NCBI GenBank assembly: GCA_029448655.1
Contig: JACCLO010000008.1
Span: forward strand, 868,001 to 932,000
Source: Wolfiporia cocos
Taxonomy: Eukaryota > Basidiomycota > Agaricomycetes > Polyporales > Phaeolaceae
Reading direction: 5' to 3'
Length of the DNA: 64,000 bases
Made by a program: the position numbers and the translations under genes. Positions 42,965 to 52,912 of the stretch are shown piece after piece. Numbering within the stretch: position 1 is the first letter of the stretch; each line of letters begins with the position of its first letter. The notes under the pieces are model-generated. The model was given only the letters and a program-made list of their open reading frames with translations. It did no database searches and had not been told where the DNA came from.

Positions 42965-43676
42965 TCAGAGAGCACACACCTACCCTGCGCTAGAAAAGAA
43001 AACAAACACCTACCCTGCGCTAAAAACAAACACCTACCATGAACGATAGACACAGAAAGACCTACCCGAACACAGACAAAGAAAAACATACCTCACACGA
43101 CGGACGGAGAAAGACATACCTTGCACGTCAGGAAAGAAAAATACACCTCACATGACGAACAAAGAAAGACATACCCAGGACATAAACATACGACCTACCT
43201 ACTGTCCTCCCCTTGACGAAACGAGGTCGGATCTGACACGAGTGTGAGTGACAGCGTCGAGGACCCTTCTCGTAGCCTAACCTTGATAGTCAACGGGCCA
43301 TTGGACAGCGGAAACAGCCGGACTAGAGAGAAAATGGAAGAGCGAAGGAAAGATGGTAATGAGGAGTTCGAGACACAGGCCGCTATTTATGCTCATGTGG
43401 CGGGCGGCATAACGTCAGCCATTTGTCTCTGACCGCCACATACTGCGGCGCGCCAGCCTCTCCGGCGCATCAACGGGCGGTCAGCCGCACACGCCACTCG
43501 GTTCTCGAGGCAGAAGTTGCCAATATATGAGCGCTGAATGTGGCGTTTGCAATTTGAAGACAGATTGTGGCAGCAGATCTCAGGAAAAACGTCATCGGGT
43601 TCCCGAAGCAGAATATGCATAACATCAAACATGGTGAAATATATATTTTGATTCATGAGCGGATACTAGTACATTT

Positions 43677-43792
43677 GGCGCGGGTTGGCCGCATTGCATC
43701 AAGCGCGCGAGGGATATCACTTATCACGAGGACCACGAAAGAGTCTGCACCCGGACGAGCATTGTGCAGCCCTCACTCTCCATCGTGAAAGG
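43677..43792. repeat. Hairpin motif, type 2 copy
   Basis: Related to the copy at 42208. It keeps ACGAGGACCACGAAA and GGACGAGCATTGTGCAGCC. Confidence 0.55.
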
Positions 43793-44308
43793 CCTTGCGT
43801 CGATAGAAAACATGTAGTTCGAAGCTAAAGAAAAAACATACCCCTCCACCGCGACAGAAGAAGCGTTAACCCGGCACAACACGAGAGGAAGACCTAACAT
43901 CAACCTACTAATTAGTTGTGGCTTGAGCTATGCCAATGTAATCGAGGCTGAGTGATATGTAACAGACTCCGTAAGTGCTCAGTGGAGTAGTACAATTACT
44001 CCGATGGATGGGATACGAAAAGCGGACGGAAGATGATGGAATAACGGAAGGAGAGATTCGGTGTGTCAGCCACCGTCAATGCACTCCTGACATCAGGAGG
44101 TGTGTTCCTAATAGTTTCATATTTCTAACCAGCTGAATATGTCTCAAAGAATGGACTGATATCATAAAACGGGCAATGGTATGTGGCGTCCTGGTGCAGA
44201 ATTTGCCGGCGAGAGTACAGACCTTTGCGCCTTCGAATGGCAATACGATCTCATATATTTCTCGATATAGCTACTACACTACAACTATATCCAGACATAG
44301 ACAATTTT

Positions 44309-44444
44309 GGCGCGTGTTGGTTTCGCCTCCGCGCCGAAAAGACGCGGAGGGTACTTATCCCGAGGACCACGAAAAGGTCCGCGCCCGGACAAGCGTCATG
44401 CGACGCTTGCCCGCCCTCGGGGAAGGGAGCACTTACCTTGTTCC
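44309..44444. repeat. Hairpin motif, type 1 copy
   Basis: Nearly identical to the 42.8-kb copy. The third stem is AAGCGTC with GACGCTT around an ATGC loop. Confidence 0.7.
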
Positions 44445-44868
44445 AAAGAAACAAAAATACTTACCTTTCCTCTAGAAATGGAACACTTACCTTACTCAGA
44501 ACAAAGAAAGACTCACCTTGCACCACCACATAAAAGAAACACTGACTGTTCATCTACTTGTCAGCAGCAGCTTGAGAATTTGAAGCGTAGTCTGCTCAAA
44601 TTGTCAGCGTTCTGAGGATCGAGCATACACTTACCTTCAACGAGTGCGCTGAGAACATTGACCCTGAGTGACTGAGGAGGTCATCAGAAGAGAGAAGATG
44701 GAAGTACGATGGAAAGAGAGTTAGACAATTCTGCCCGCTATTTGTACACCTGTGAGCGGAGGTGGCGTCAGCCCTTCGGTCTCTGACCGCCACACCTGCC
44801 AGTCTGCGGTCAGCCGCAGCCATCCGGGCGGCGTCCGCAGCACTGCGACGCGTCTGTGGCACTGCCTA

Positions 44869-44888
44869 ACGCGATCACGGGACCGCGT
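44869..44888 (-). promoter_or_regulatory. GGTCCCGTGA motif upstream of TENA paralogue 2
   Basis: The minus strand reads ACGCGGTCCCGTGATCGCGT, matching the motif at 10.6 and 10.88 kb. The shorter TCACGGGA is also present upstream of TENA paralogue 1, at the LINE target site. Confidence 0.35.
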
Positions 44889-45031
44889 CTCGTCGAGCGC
44901 TAGCCCTAGGTTCTACTAAATGCCTATCAGCTCTCATCGGGAGTCCGCGTTCGGTATATGACGACTTATCGCCTCGAGCTTCCCAGGTCCATGCGCCTGC
45001 TCTCTTCTCTCAATCGCGAACGGTGAACATA

Positions 45032-45943
45032 ATGTCGACCACGGAGACTCTCACAAGCCACCTACTTTCGCTCTCGACACCCCGCCCCTACTCCGCCGCA
45101 ACCTCGCATCCATTTCTCACCGCCGCCGGCAGCGGAACGCTCCCTCGCGCGCTCCTATCCCTCTACCTCGCGCAGGACCGTATATTCGTCGCTCACGCCG
45201 GCATTGCGTTTCTCGGCCGTCTCCTCGCGGCCGTGCCGTTCTCGTCGCTCGATGCCCCCGACTCCGAAGCGGAGCAGCGCAGCCAGCGTATCGTCGGGCT
45301 GCTCAGCAGGGCACTACAGAATGCTGTGCGTGAGGTCGGATTCTTCGATGAATTCGCGCGGAAGTGGGGTTTGGAGCTAAAGGGGTGGAGGGAGAGGAAG
45401 GCAACGAGAGACTATACAGCTGAGCTGCTGCGTGCCAGCATCCAGGCTCAAGGGCGGATCGAAGACGGATTGGTCCTACTGTGGGCTATGGAGAGAGTTA
45501 GTGGACTAACAAGCGTCACTGATATATGTGCAGTAAACTGACAGCGATTCTCTAGCTGTACCTGGATGCTTGGACGTATGTCGGGTCGCTGACAGCCAGT
45601 TCTACAGGCGAAGAAAGCACTGCACCAGCAGTTGCCGCGCTTGCATCCAATTGGACGAATCCAGAGTTCCTACGCTTTGTCAACGATCTCACGGAACTCG
45701 TGAACAGGTGCGTCGCTTCATATTTATATTCTCACCAGGAGGTATTCAATCCGCCTGTTGCTTGTATGATCATTCCTGTCTCGAACACGTCACGGTCATG
45801 ATACGTACATCGCCCCCAGCCTTGGAATTGAGCCAGGCACATCCGCGTGGGCGCGCGCAGAGGCGACTTGGATGCGCGTCGTCGAGCTCGAGGAGGCATT
45901 CTGGCCTATCGGCGGCGAGGAGCTCAGCTTGTTGGGCGCTTGA
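45032..45943 (+). CDS. TENA/THI-4 family protein, paralogue 2
   Basis: Haem-oxygenase-like TENA/THI-4 protein, possibly in thiamine salvage. Three exons join in phase to 246 residues: 45032-45496, 45556-45707 and 45820-45943. The start MSTTETLTSHLLSLSTPRPY was chosen because it aligns with the start of paralogue 1. Other shared blocks are FLGRLLAAVPFSSLDA, REVGFFDEFARKWGLELKGW, LYLDAW, NWTNPEFLRFVNDLTELVN, and RAEATWMRVVELEEAFWPIGG ending LLGA. It lies inverted relative to paralogue 1 and about 30 kb away, with the same intron positions. Its upstream region carries the inverted TCACGGGACCGCGT motif about 150 bp before the ATG. The product of a promoter-intact copy makes it the likelier functional version. 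Confidence 0.87.
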
Positions 45944-46202
45944 GACCGGTTGAGACTGAAGCATGTATACTGTCGAATAACGGTTGAATCCCCGTAGAAA
46001 TAATCAGAGACTGCATTAACTCACGGTATATATCCATGCGCTTCAAGGGAATGGGATGCACCGTTTTGAAAGACTAACTTGGTTTAGTTGCCCGCTAGTG
46101 GTATGACAAGGGTATCAGACCCAAACAAATCTACTTTCCTTCGCATATTTTACGTTGGCCAGCTGACTATCGCATCCTATGGATGAGGCGTGCTTGCCAC
46201 GC

Positions 46203-46251
46203 GGGAGGGGAGATAGCGGGCAAGCATCACTTGCACGCTAATCTCCCTCCC
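46203..46251. repeat. Hairpin copy 1
   Basis: GGGAGGGGAGAT and AGCG pair with CGCT and ATCTCCCTCCC. Inner GGCAAG pairs with CTTGC. Related in sequence to the hairpin at 46.5 kb. Confidence 0.6.
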
Positions 46252-46506
46252 ACTGCGGCACGCGCGCCTACGCCCTTTCCATTGACCGGTATGTTCTAGT
46301 TATCGGGATACGGGGATGTGGGAACTGAAATATTTTTGGAGAGGTAAAGCGACATATGAAGTATCAATATGTCAGGCTGGTCCATTACTGAACAGCTTCA
46401 TACCGCGCAGAGTGTACCTTTTGGCATACTACCTTCAAAACTTCAAATAGCGTAGGGATGCGTGAGACAATTCTCAAATGGAAGGTTATACTTCGAGAAT
46501 ATACAT

Positions 46507-46596
46507 GCCGGCATTCTCTTCACAAGGAGAGGGAGTCAGCGGGCAAGCATCCTCTTGCACGCTGATCTCCCACTGCTGTATGGCGAGAATGCCGGC
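46507..46596. repeat. Long hairpin, small-RNA-precursor-like
   Basis: A 90-nt inverted repeat. The outer stem GCCGGCATTCTC pairs perfectly with GAGAATGCCGGC. Inside, GGGAG and TCAGCG pair with CGCTGA and CTCCC, and GCAAG pairs with CTTGC at the apex. It resembles a fungal milRNA precursor or a tiny foldback element; the sequence alone does not separate these. Confidence 0.6.
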
Positions 46597-47560
46597 GTTA
46601 TCGGGACCGATGGTAAGTACTCGTATTCTTGCTCTGTCCGCCGTCATTGAACTTGAGATATGTAGGACTCCGAGTGAAATTCTTAGACACTGCGAAGAAG
46701 AGCATTTTGTGAAGGAATACAAGTATCTTGCTTGAGGCAAGTTTTGGCTGGGGAGCTCAGGAAAAACCAGGGAAGTGCACGAGTTCGTTGCGACGACTCC
46801 CTGACTGCACGCCGTCTTTTATATTCTTAACTCCACCTCTGTGACATTCACAGACACTACTACTCTCGTCAACATGCACTGCAGGCTGTCTCGTTTGCAA
46901 GAGCTCTGTGAGGCGTCACTCCCTGGGGCTCTACCGACACAGCGTACTCTACAGGAATTTACAGGAATTTACATTTGACGCTGGGGACGGTGTACTCTGG
47001 CCGCACCAAGGAGACCAGAATAGCACATTGATGTCACCCCTCGGAACATTCACATCACTGTACACTGCCAAGGTAGGCGGCTGTTTGGCACCCATTTACA
47101 GGTACCGGTATACTCGCAATTGATCAGACCCCTGATTGGTGCAAGAAGCAGTGGCGGTACGTATATGGATGGCTTCTCTCCCCATCATACGCACATCGAA
47201 GGGCATCGCAAATTGTGTGAAGTGAAGCGTTTACACGGTAGATCATATCACAGGTCCTTCATCCCTTCGTGTTCGGATCCAGTACCATGATCAAGGACAC
47301 TGCTCCCTCGAGTCGCTCTCCCACAAAGGCTCTTGAACTATATCAGGCTTCACAGGCACAGCACAAACCTCACTTTCGCTACCGCGACAAGTGAAAAATG
47401 GAGAGTTAAGCACAATAAATTATACAGGGAGGTATGTAGATAACACATGCGGGTATGTATACGAGAACGCGACTGAGGCGCGCTCCGTTGTCCGCTCCAA
47501 GCGTTCGTCAGATAACACAGTCAGCGCGGCTGTAAAGTCTAGACTGGCGCATCTGATACA

Positions 47561-49898
47561 TTAGCCTGATGGCACTCGTCGCTGTACAACCTCCTCCCTC
47601 ACAGTCCGCAAGATCGCGTCCACATCAACGGATAGATACTCCTCCGTGCTCTCCGGGCGAATTACTGGCGGCAGCGAGCTCCCTGTGAATTTTCTGAAGA
47701 ACAAGATGTCAGCATGGGCGTGTATATAACTCGTATCAAAACGGGCTTAAGATGATCATCAGCCAAGTAGCCCAGGTGTAGGGTGATAGTGGACGTGGAA
47801 GTTGTGAATGACATAAGGAGAACTGCTTGAAGTGCAGCCACGACACGTACCGTTCATTCCACCAGGCAATGTAGCGCATTCCGAGGACACGCATCGCATA
47901 TTCCCGGTCGCGAACGAACGTTCCTGGTGCAAAGAACTCCATGAGGAGTGGCGCCGGCTGGTCGCTCTTGTTGTCGCTGGCGGCAACGGAAGCCGTGGAA
48001 CTGGACTGGTGCATCCAAGCAGGCGGCTCCATAAACACGCTATCTGCAAGGTGATGGCCGTAGGGTCCCAAGACGATCTGAGATCGAATACAGTCAGTCC
48101 CAGGTAGGTATGTCCATAGTCCTCCGAGATCCGCGAAAGACAAACGCACACTGGATTCGGCAAACGCACGCATCCTATCTGCCCACTCCGGCCCACTCAC
48201 GCTTCCATTTCCCCTCACAACATGCACCGCACCGAGCACACCATCCCTCTCCAGCCCGCGCAGCCCCGCGACCAGCGCTCCGTCGTCCACATCGAGCAGC
48301 CTCGGCCCCGCACCAGCCGGCTCCTGCTGCATTGACACATACGTCACCACCGGCTTGCCCTTCTTTGTCTCCCGCTCGTCTGCCTGCAGATATGACAGTA
48401 GCGATGCACGCACGGGCGCCCACCACGTCGTGGGCGCAGGCAGGCCGACGAGCGGTGCGGCCCACGCAGGCACGTCTTCGCCGTCCTCGCCCCCCGAGAC
48501 GTCCCATTCATCGCCCTCCGCGCGCTTGCGAAGCTCCTGGGAGCTGGGCCGCGAGGAGGTCCAGCGTCGTGCCCAGAGCTCGCGCCCGCGGTCGGCGGCG
48601 GCACGATCGGCGATGACGACGCGCTCGAAGATCCACGGGGCCTGTGAGTCTATCAGGTCTTGCCAGTCCTCAATATACCAGATTCCGACTGTCGGGAGTG
48701 CGACCTTAGGGAGGAGAGGATGAATACCTTTGTGCAGATTAAACAGCCTCAGGTGAACACTCGAGCACGCTTCAGGTAGTCGTGCTCACCGTTGTACGAC
48801 CGGATACGAGGAGGCGGGTGCTTCTTGATGTCGTCACCATCTGGGGGGATGTGCGGACTTGAGAATGTCGGCACATTGGGGAAAATGAGTCGCATGGGTG
48901 CGGGCATCTTGGCGGGACTCGTTTGATCCTGTGCGCCAAGCGGAGGAACCGCGAGCGTGTTGTGCGTGCGGAAGAGTGAGAAGAGCGTGTAAGGGTCCTG
49001 CGAAGACGAAGGATCGAGCGCGAGCCATGTTGTCCCGGTGATTCTGAGATACAGTATGGCTTTAGCAATCGGGACGAGCAATGAACTGGTGTACATACCG
49101 CCCTCCGAATGTGTCGATCTTGGCTGCTGCCTCTTGTGTGCTTAGTACCTGCCAGTCCTGCTCGCGAGGAGGTTGTGTGCGATCCTCAGTCGAGGACGCA
49201 ATCAATCCAAGCTCGGGCAACAACGCAGGCTCGTCCGTCACGAGGAAGAACGTCCCATTCACGACAATCACGTTATCCAAGATCGTGTATCCTTCAAACA
49301 CATTAACCGTGCTTCCCGCGTAAGCAGATACGCTCAACTCACCAGGTACATGCGCAATCGTGCTCGCCTGCGGCACCTCCACGCCCCACCTCCATAGCTG
49401 CTCGTTCGGCGTCGGGCCCGTCGTCACGCCAACACCACGATCCTCGCGCCCCGCGCTGCGCCCGACGGCTGTGCCAGGCGCGGCGTTGTAGATCGCGGCG
49501 CCGCTCTTGCCGATGACGGCCCCGGAGCTACCATGTTCGACGCCCGCGACGCGCCCTGGCTCCCAGGACCACTCGCCGACAATAAGATTCTCGAGTTCGT
49601 CGCGCCATTCTTTGGGGCGGCGGCCGTCGGGATCGAGTCCTGGGTCTTGCGAACCAAGGCCTAGCGGATGTGTTATGGCGTTGTCTACTACTCATCAGAA
49701 ATGATAGCACGCACCAATTGTGGAAAACGCGTGTAGCCGCTGAGACGGTACGCCAGCGAGGCGCAGAGATGTCTCCAAATTATACGAAAGCACAAATAGC
49801 GTTAGCGAGAAAAGTAACAGTGTAAGCTCTCGCCGAGTAGGCGGCGCTGTCCAGCTACGTGTGCGTGCAGGATGCATGCCTGCGTCAAAGGCCGTCAC
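47561..49898 (-). CDS. GT61-like glycosyltransferase, type II membrane protein
   Basis: Probable Golgi glycosyltransferase. Six exons join in phase to 645 residues: 49715-49898, 49099-49660, 48790-49043, 48150-48727, 47851-48077 and 47561-47693. A short N-terminal tail is followed by a signal anchor (LTLLLFSLTLFVLSY, about residues 27-42), then a luminal stem. The C-terminal catalytic part contains IVLGPYGHHLADSVFMEPPAW, comparable with the GxHGA...L motif of DUF563/GT61 enzymes. It is followed by LLMEFFAPGTFVRDREYAMRVLGMRYIAWWNER, like the family's C-terminal block. The acceptor AAAG of intron 3 and the boundary at 48149 are inferred from phase. GT61 membership comes from remembered motifs, and acceptor sugar is unknown. 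Confidence 0.75.
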
Positions 49899-50241
49899 AA
49901 TTGCAAGATGGCTTCAGATGCAAGTCAGACAAATCTATTGCGCTTCAATAGTCAAGGAGTGTGGTGCGGATAAGGAGCTTGACGAGCAGACTAAGAGGTC
50001 TCCAGATCAATTCCGCAGCAGGCAGTGCATCTAGAGTGAGTCGTCTAGTCGTTAGAGAACTCCAGCCGGTGTTCCTGCACAACGAGGGCGCGGAGCAAAG
50101 AAAGCTTCAGTTGCGTGGCTGCTGGAGCGCTTCAGGCTGAAGCGTTGAACAATATAAAACTTGAATGGCAAATGCGACACCTATCTGAGATTTAGATCGA
50201 CCACATGCGTACATGTCCATATAAGGCATCTCTCAATAGGT
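49899..50241. other. Spacer upstream of the GT61-like gene
   Basis: Promoter side of the GT61-like gene up to the first Helitron-like unit. No feature was recognised. Confidence 0.5.
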
Positions 50242-51132
50242 CTAGCTTAATTACCCGTGGCTTCGCCACGGTCACACAGTTTTTTTCCACTTCAATATAT
50301 TATCCCAATCCATGTGTGTCCATTTGAGATAATCGGGGGAACTCAGACCATTCACACACAAAGCAAGGGGTTTTTGAACTTACCTGTGCATTACCCATGG
50401 GCTCCCCAACCTGCCTCTTCTGTTCCTTGTCTCTGCCCGCAAACCCACTTCCAACATCTCGCTGATGCTCGGTCTCATCGTCGCTTTGCTTGCAATACTG
50501 TGTAATGTCATGTGTCATATAACTCTGAATGTTTTTCATCTTTTTTTTGCAATCTTTTGGCAGGAATCTATGGCACAGGCAATTTATGTTACAAAAATCC
50601 CCATGGCATGGGGCACAAATCCCTGTGGCACAGAGCACAAATCCCCATGATGCAGGGTATGAATCCCCATGGCATGTGGCACAAATCCCCGTGGGGTATT
50701 TACATTACAAAAATCCCTATGGCATGTGGCACAAATCCCCATGGCATGCAGTACAAATCCCTGTGGTGTGGGGTATTTACATTACAAAAATCCCCATGGT
50801 GTGGGGCATGAATCCCTGTGGCATGGGGCACAAATCCCTGTGGCATGGGGCAGGAACAGCACACAAAATGTGAGTTAGCACTGCGTGCGCCTTGCAGGCG
50901 CCGGGTGTGGGAATCCACCGACCAACTCTGTGGATGGCAGGCGCCCTATCTAATGGGAGCAGGATCGACGATGTACATGGATGCCACATGGCAAACGTGG
51001 CGTCCATGTGTGTAAAACGTGTGCAAAACGTGTGCTGAACGTGTGCAAAACACGAGCAACATGTGAGCAACATGCTAGCCGCATGCTAGCTGCACGCGAG
51101 TGCCTCCGGCGCAAGCTCCCATTACTTATAGA
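50242..51132 (-). mobile_element. Non-autonomous Helitron-like element, unit 1 (inverted)
   Basis: On the minus strand it begins TCTATAAGTAATGGGAGC. It ends with the hairpin CCGTGGCGAAGCCACGG, a 9-nt spacer and CTAG. A TC start and a hairpin a few bases before CTRR are Helitron marks. It matches unit 4 (51780-52646) along its whole length in opposite orientation, including a 22-bp minisatellite. No Rep/helicase is encoded. The expected A...T flanks are not clear on this copy. Confidence 0.75.
50594..50852. repeat. 22-bp minisatellite in Helitron-like unit 1
   Basis: About ten units of the form ATCCCCATGGCATGGGGCACAA with substitutions. Two longer units contain TATTTACATTACAAAA. The core CCATGGCATGG is partly self-complementary. 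Confidence 0.8.
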
Positions 51133-51472
51133 AGCTTTATAATGGGAGCTCGCGCCAGAGGTGCTTGTGTGCGGATAGCATGTTGCTAGCATGTTGCTCA
51201 CATTTTATGCACATGGATGCCATGTTTGCCACGTGGCATCCATGTGCGTCATTCCTGCTCCCATTAGATAGGGTGCTTGCCACCTGGGGAGTTGGGCAGT
51301 GGATTCCCATGCCCAGTGCCTGCAAGGTGCGTGTGCCGGTTGCAAAGGTATTACAAGCGAAGCAACGACGAGGCCAAGCATTAGCAAGGTGGAGGGGTGG
51401 CTGAGCGGGCAGAGATGAGCAACAAGCCCTAGAACACAAAAATTGTGGTGAAGCCACAGGTAATAAAGCTAG
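51133..51472 (+). mobile_element. Helitron-like element, unit 2
   Basis: Short copy beginning near TTATAATGGGAGCTCGC and ending with hairpin GTGGTGAAGCCAC, a spacer and CTAG (51469-51472), followed by T. It abuts unit 1 head to head. Its TC start is not clear. Confidence 0.65.
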
Positions 51473-51779
51473 TCATCTAAAAGTAATGGGAGCTTGCGCC
51501 ATAGGCGCTCATGTGCGGCTAGCGTGTAGCTAGTGTGGACGCCACATTTGCCATGTGGCATCCATGGGCATCATTCCTGCTCCCATTAGATAGGGTGCCT
51601 GGTGCCAGTGGATTCCCATGCCCAGCACCTGCAAGGTGTGTGTGCCAGTTGCAAAGGTTTTACAAGCAAAGCGACAATTCTGCCGAGTGTCAGCGAGGTG
51701 GAGGAGTGGCTGAGTGGGCAGAGATAAGCAATAAGTCCTAAAATACAAAATTGTGGCAAAGCCACAGGTAATTAAGCTA
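51473..51779 (+). mobile_element. Helitron-like element, unit 3
   Basis: Starts TCATCTAAAAGTAATGGGAGC directly at the CTAG end of unit 2. It ends with hairpin GTGGCAAAGCCAC and CTA (final G lost). Short internal-deletion derivative of the same family. Confidence 0.7.
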
Positions 51780-52646
51780 TCTATAAGTAATGGAAGCTCG
51801 CACCAGAGGTGCTCACATGCGGCTAGTGTGCAGCTAGCATGTTGCTCGTGTGTTGCTCGCATTTTGTGCATGTTCAGCACACATTTTGCGCACGTTTTAC
51901 ACACATAGACACCACATTTGCCATGTGGCACCCATGTGCATCGTTGATCCTGCTCCCATTAGATAGGGCGTCTGCCACCTGGGGAGTTTGCCGGTGGATT
52001 CCCATCCCTGGCGCCTGCAAGGTGTGCGTGCTGCTAACTCACATTTTGCGTGCTGTTCCTGCCCCATGCCACGGGGATTCATGCCCCATGCCACAGGGAT
52101 TTGTACTCCAATGCCATGGGGATTTGTGCCCCATGCCATGGGGATCTGTGCCCCACACCATGGGGATTTGTGCCCCATGCCACAGGATTTTTGTAATGTA
52201 AATACCCCACACCATGGGGATTTGTGGCCCATGCCATGGGGATTTGTGCCCTGTGCCACAGGGATTTGTGCCCTGTACCATGGGGATTTGTACCCCATTC
52301 CATGGGGAGTTTTGTAACATAAATTGCCTGTGCTATAGATGCCTGCCAAATGATTGCAAAAAATGAAGAAATTTCATTATTTGATACACCACATTACACA
52401 GGATTACAAGCAAAGCAACGACAAGACCAAGCATCAGCGAGGTGTTGGAAGTGGGTTTGCAAGCAGAGACAAGGGGCAGAAGAGGCAGGTTGGGGAGCCC
52501 ATGGATAATGCACAGGTAAGTTCAAAACCCCTTGCTTTGTGTCTGACCTCCCCTGATTATCTGAAATAGGCACACATGGATTGGAATAATATATTGAAGT
52601 GGAAAAAGCAGTGTGACCGTGGCGAAGCCACGGGTAATTAGCCTAG
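51780..52646 (+). mobile_element. Non-autonomous Helitron-like element, unit 4
   Basis: Starts TCTATAAGTAATGG at the end of unit 3. It ends GTGGCGAAGCCAC, a spacer and CTAG (52643-52646), followed by T. It is an 867-bp, nearly complete copy, in inverted orientation to unit 1. Carries the minisatellite but no protein-coding gene. Confidence 0.75.
52061..52311. repeat. 22-bp minisatellite in Helitron-like unit 4
   Basis: Same repeat family as at 50594-50852 but read on the other strand (TTGTGCCCCATGCCATGGGGAT). Unit number and order differ from unit 1. Confidence 0.8.
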
Positions 52647-52905
52647 TCATATAATAATGGGAGCTCGCATGGGAGCAGTCGCATGGAGCGCACCTGGCAT
52701 CCACATTTGCTGTGTGGCATCTGTAGGGTGCCCATTAAGCATGTGCTAGCACCTACAAGGTGCACGTGCTGATTACAAGATTTTACAAGTGAAGTGATGA
52801 TGAGAATGAGTGTTAGTGAGGTGGAGGAAGTGGCTGAGTGGGCAGAGACTAAGATATATTTATAAAACTTAACATTCGTGGTGAAGCCACAGGTATTTAA
52901 GCTAG
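52647..52905 (+). mobile_element. Helitron-like element, unit 5
   Basis: Starts TCATATAATAATGGGAGCTCGC at the CTAG of unit 4. It ends with hairpin GTGGTGAAGCCAC, a spacer and CTAG (52902-52905), followed by T. Short derivative. Confidence 0.7.
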
Positions 52906-52912
52906 TACACCC

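Larger units (their letters stand above)
40700..44850. repeat. Tandem array of about 1.47-kb units with hairpin motifs
   Basis: Three copies of a structured motif (type 1) start at 41378, 42829 and 44309, and two copies of a shorter type 2 start at 42208 and 43677. Like copies are spaced 1451-1480 bp apart. Each unit also carries an A-rich stretch with repeated CTTACC/CCTACC, the phrase ACGAAACGAGGTCGGATCTG, a CGTCAGCCATTTGTCTCTGACCG region and GCGGTCAGCCGCA. Diverged partial units flank at 40.70-41.20 and 44.46-44.85. No transposase or LTR termini were seen. Open frames within it are by-products of the repeats. Confidence 0.8.
45944..47560. other. Intergenic with two related hairpins
   Basis: No gene was recognised between the TENA paralogue 2 stop and the GT61-like stop. 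It holds two related inverted-repeat hairpins (46203-46251 and 46507-46596). Confidence 0.5.

Noticed and set aside
41255..44454. Minus-strand ORFs with the conserved string PGADLFVVLGIS
   Set aside because: The string is the minus-strand translation of the hairpin motif (the GGACC/GGTCC stem). It recurs because the DNA repeats, and the frames lack starts and domains.
50594..50852. Regularly repeated units that might suggest a CRISPR array
   Set aside because: Units are contiguous 22-bp minisatellite repeats without unique spacers, inside a eukaryotic transposon.
50512..50911. Several overlapping ORFs of 65-115 codons with repeated GTNPHG-like text
   Set aside because: They are translations of the 22-bp minisatellite. 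The same happens in the inverted copy at 52 kb, on both strands and in several frames.
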